Source of the DNA: Candidatus Arcticimaribacter sp.
GTDB lineage: Bacteria; Bacteroidota; Bacteroidia; Flavobacteriales; Flavobacteriaceae
Assembly: GCA_011526335.1 (NCBI GenBank)
Contig: WTJB01000231.1
Coordinates: 1 to 7,404 of the forward strand
Length of the DNA: 7,404 nucleotides
Reading direction: 5' to 3'
Below, piece by piece: positions 7,305-7,404 of the stretch. The translations under genes and the position numbers were made by a program. A model generated the notes under the pieces. It saw nothing but the letters and a program-made list of their open reading frames with translations, searched no databases and was not told the DNA's origin. The stretch's first letter is position 1. The number at the start of each line of letters is the position of its first letter.

Positions 7305-7404
7305 ATGCTAGGAGAACAAGAACTACACAATACGGCTATGGAAATAGTTGGGAAGCAATTAGAAGCAGACGGTTTTGAATTTATGACAGTGAATTCTGAA
7401 TTAA
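7305..7404 (+). CDS. Small protein of unknown function, 3' end missing
   Basis: An ATG at 7305 opens a frame of 33 full codons, running off the window edge without a stop. It begins MLGEQELHNTAMEIVG and continues through DGFEFMTVN, a plausible amphipathic helix followed by a strand. This is ordinary globular protein composition. I have a weak recollection of short conserved flavobacterial proteins of this type just downstream of nqrF, sometimes mislabelled as NqrF; I cannot confirm it here and assign no function. The start lies only 4 bp after the terminator's T tract, so there is no room for a leader of its own between them. Met12 (ATG at 7338) is an alternative start. Part of the evidence is position and plausible sequence only, so the call is moderate. 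Confidence 0.55.
   Translation, partial: MLGEQELHNTAMEIVGKQLEADGFEFMTVNSEL

Overview
The window is an ordinary chromosomal stretch of a member of the Bacteroidota, most likely Flavobacteriia. The base composition is moderately AT-rich, the genes lack consistent Shine-Dalgarno sites, and a TAnnTTTG-type promoter element lies before the main operon. The neighbouring gene encodes a type IX secretion system plug-domain protein, and type IX secretion is confined to this phylum and close relatives. Genus and species cannot be read from the sequence.

Layout: bases 1-1131 (minus strand) hold the first 377 codons of a secreted DUF5103 / type IX plug-domain protein, cut off by the left window edge. 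A 179-bp divergent intergenic region (1132-1310) follows. Bases 1311-7256 (plus strand) carry a complete six-gene nqrABCDEF operon. The genes are 2-10 bp apart and all in the same direction, as expected for one transcript. A strong rho-independent terminator (7266-7300) closes the operon. A further plus-strand reading frame begins at 7305, right behind the terminator, and runs off the right edge.

The six nqr genes encode the Na+-translocating NADH:quinone oxidoreductase (Na+-NQR). NqrF oxidises NADH with FAD and passes electrons through its [2Fe-2S] cluster. The membrane [2Fe-2S] site shared by NqrD and NqrE, the covalent FMNs of NqrC and NqrB, and the riboflavin of NqrB complete the chain to quinone at the NqrA/NqrB interface. 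In this phylum the quinone is normally menaquinone. Na+ is exported during turnover. The expected cofactor ligands are present: NqrF Cys70/76/79/111, NqrD Cys49/132, NqrE Cys26/126 and NqrC Thr211. The one deviation is the NqrB flavinylation motif, which reads SGET instead of the usual SGAT (Thr212 kept). The FMN transferase ApbE needed for NqrB and NqrC maturation is not in the window.

No mobile element, CRISPR array, RNA gene or novel system was found. The points worth a second look are modest: the NqrB SGET motif, the roughly 20-residue N-terminal extension and start choice of NqrD, the terminator abutting the next start codon, the acidic tail of NqrC, and the divergent pairing with a type IX secretion gene.
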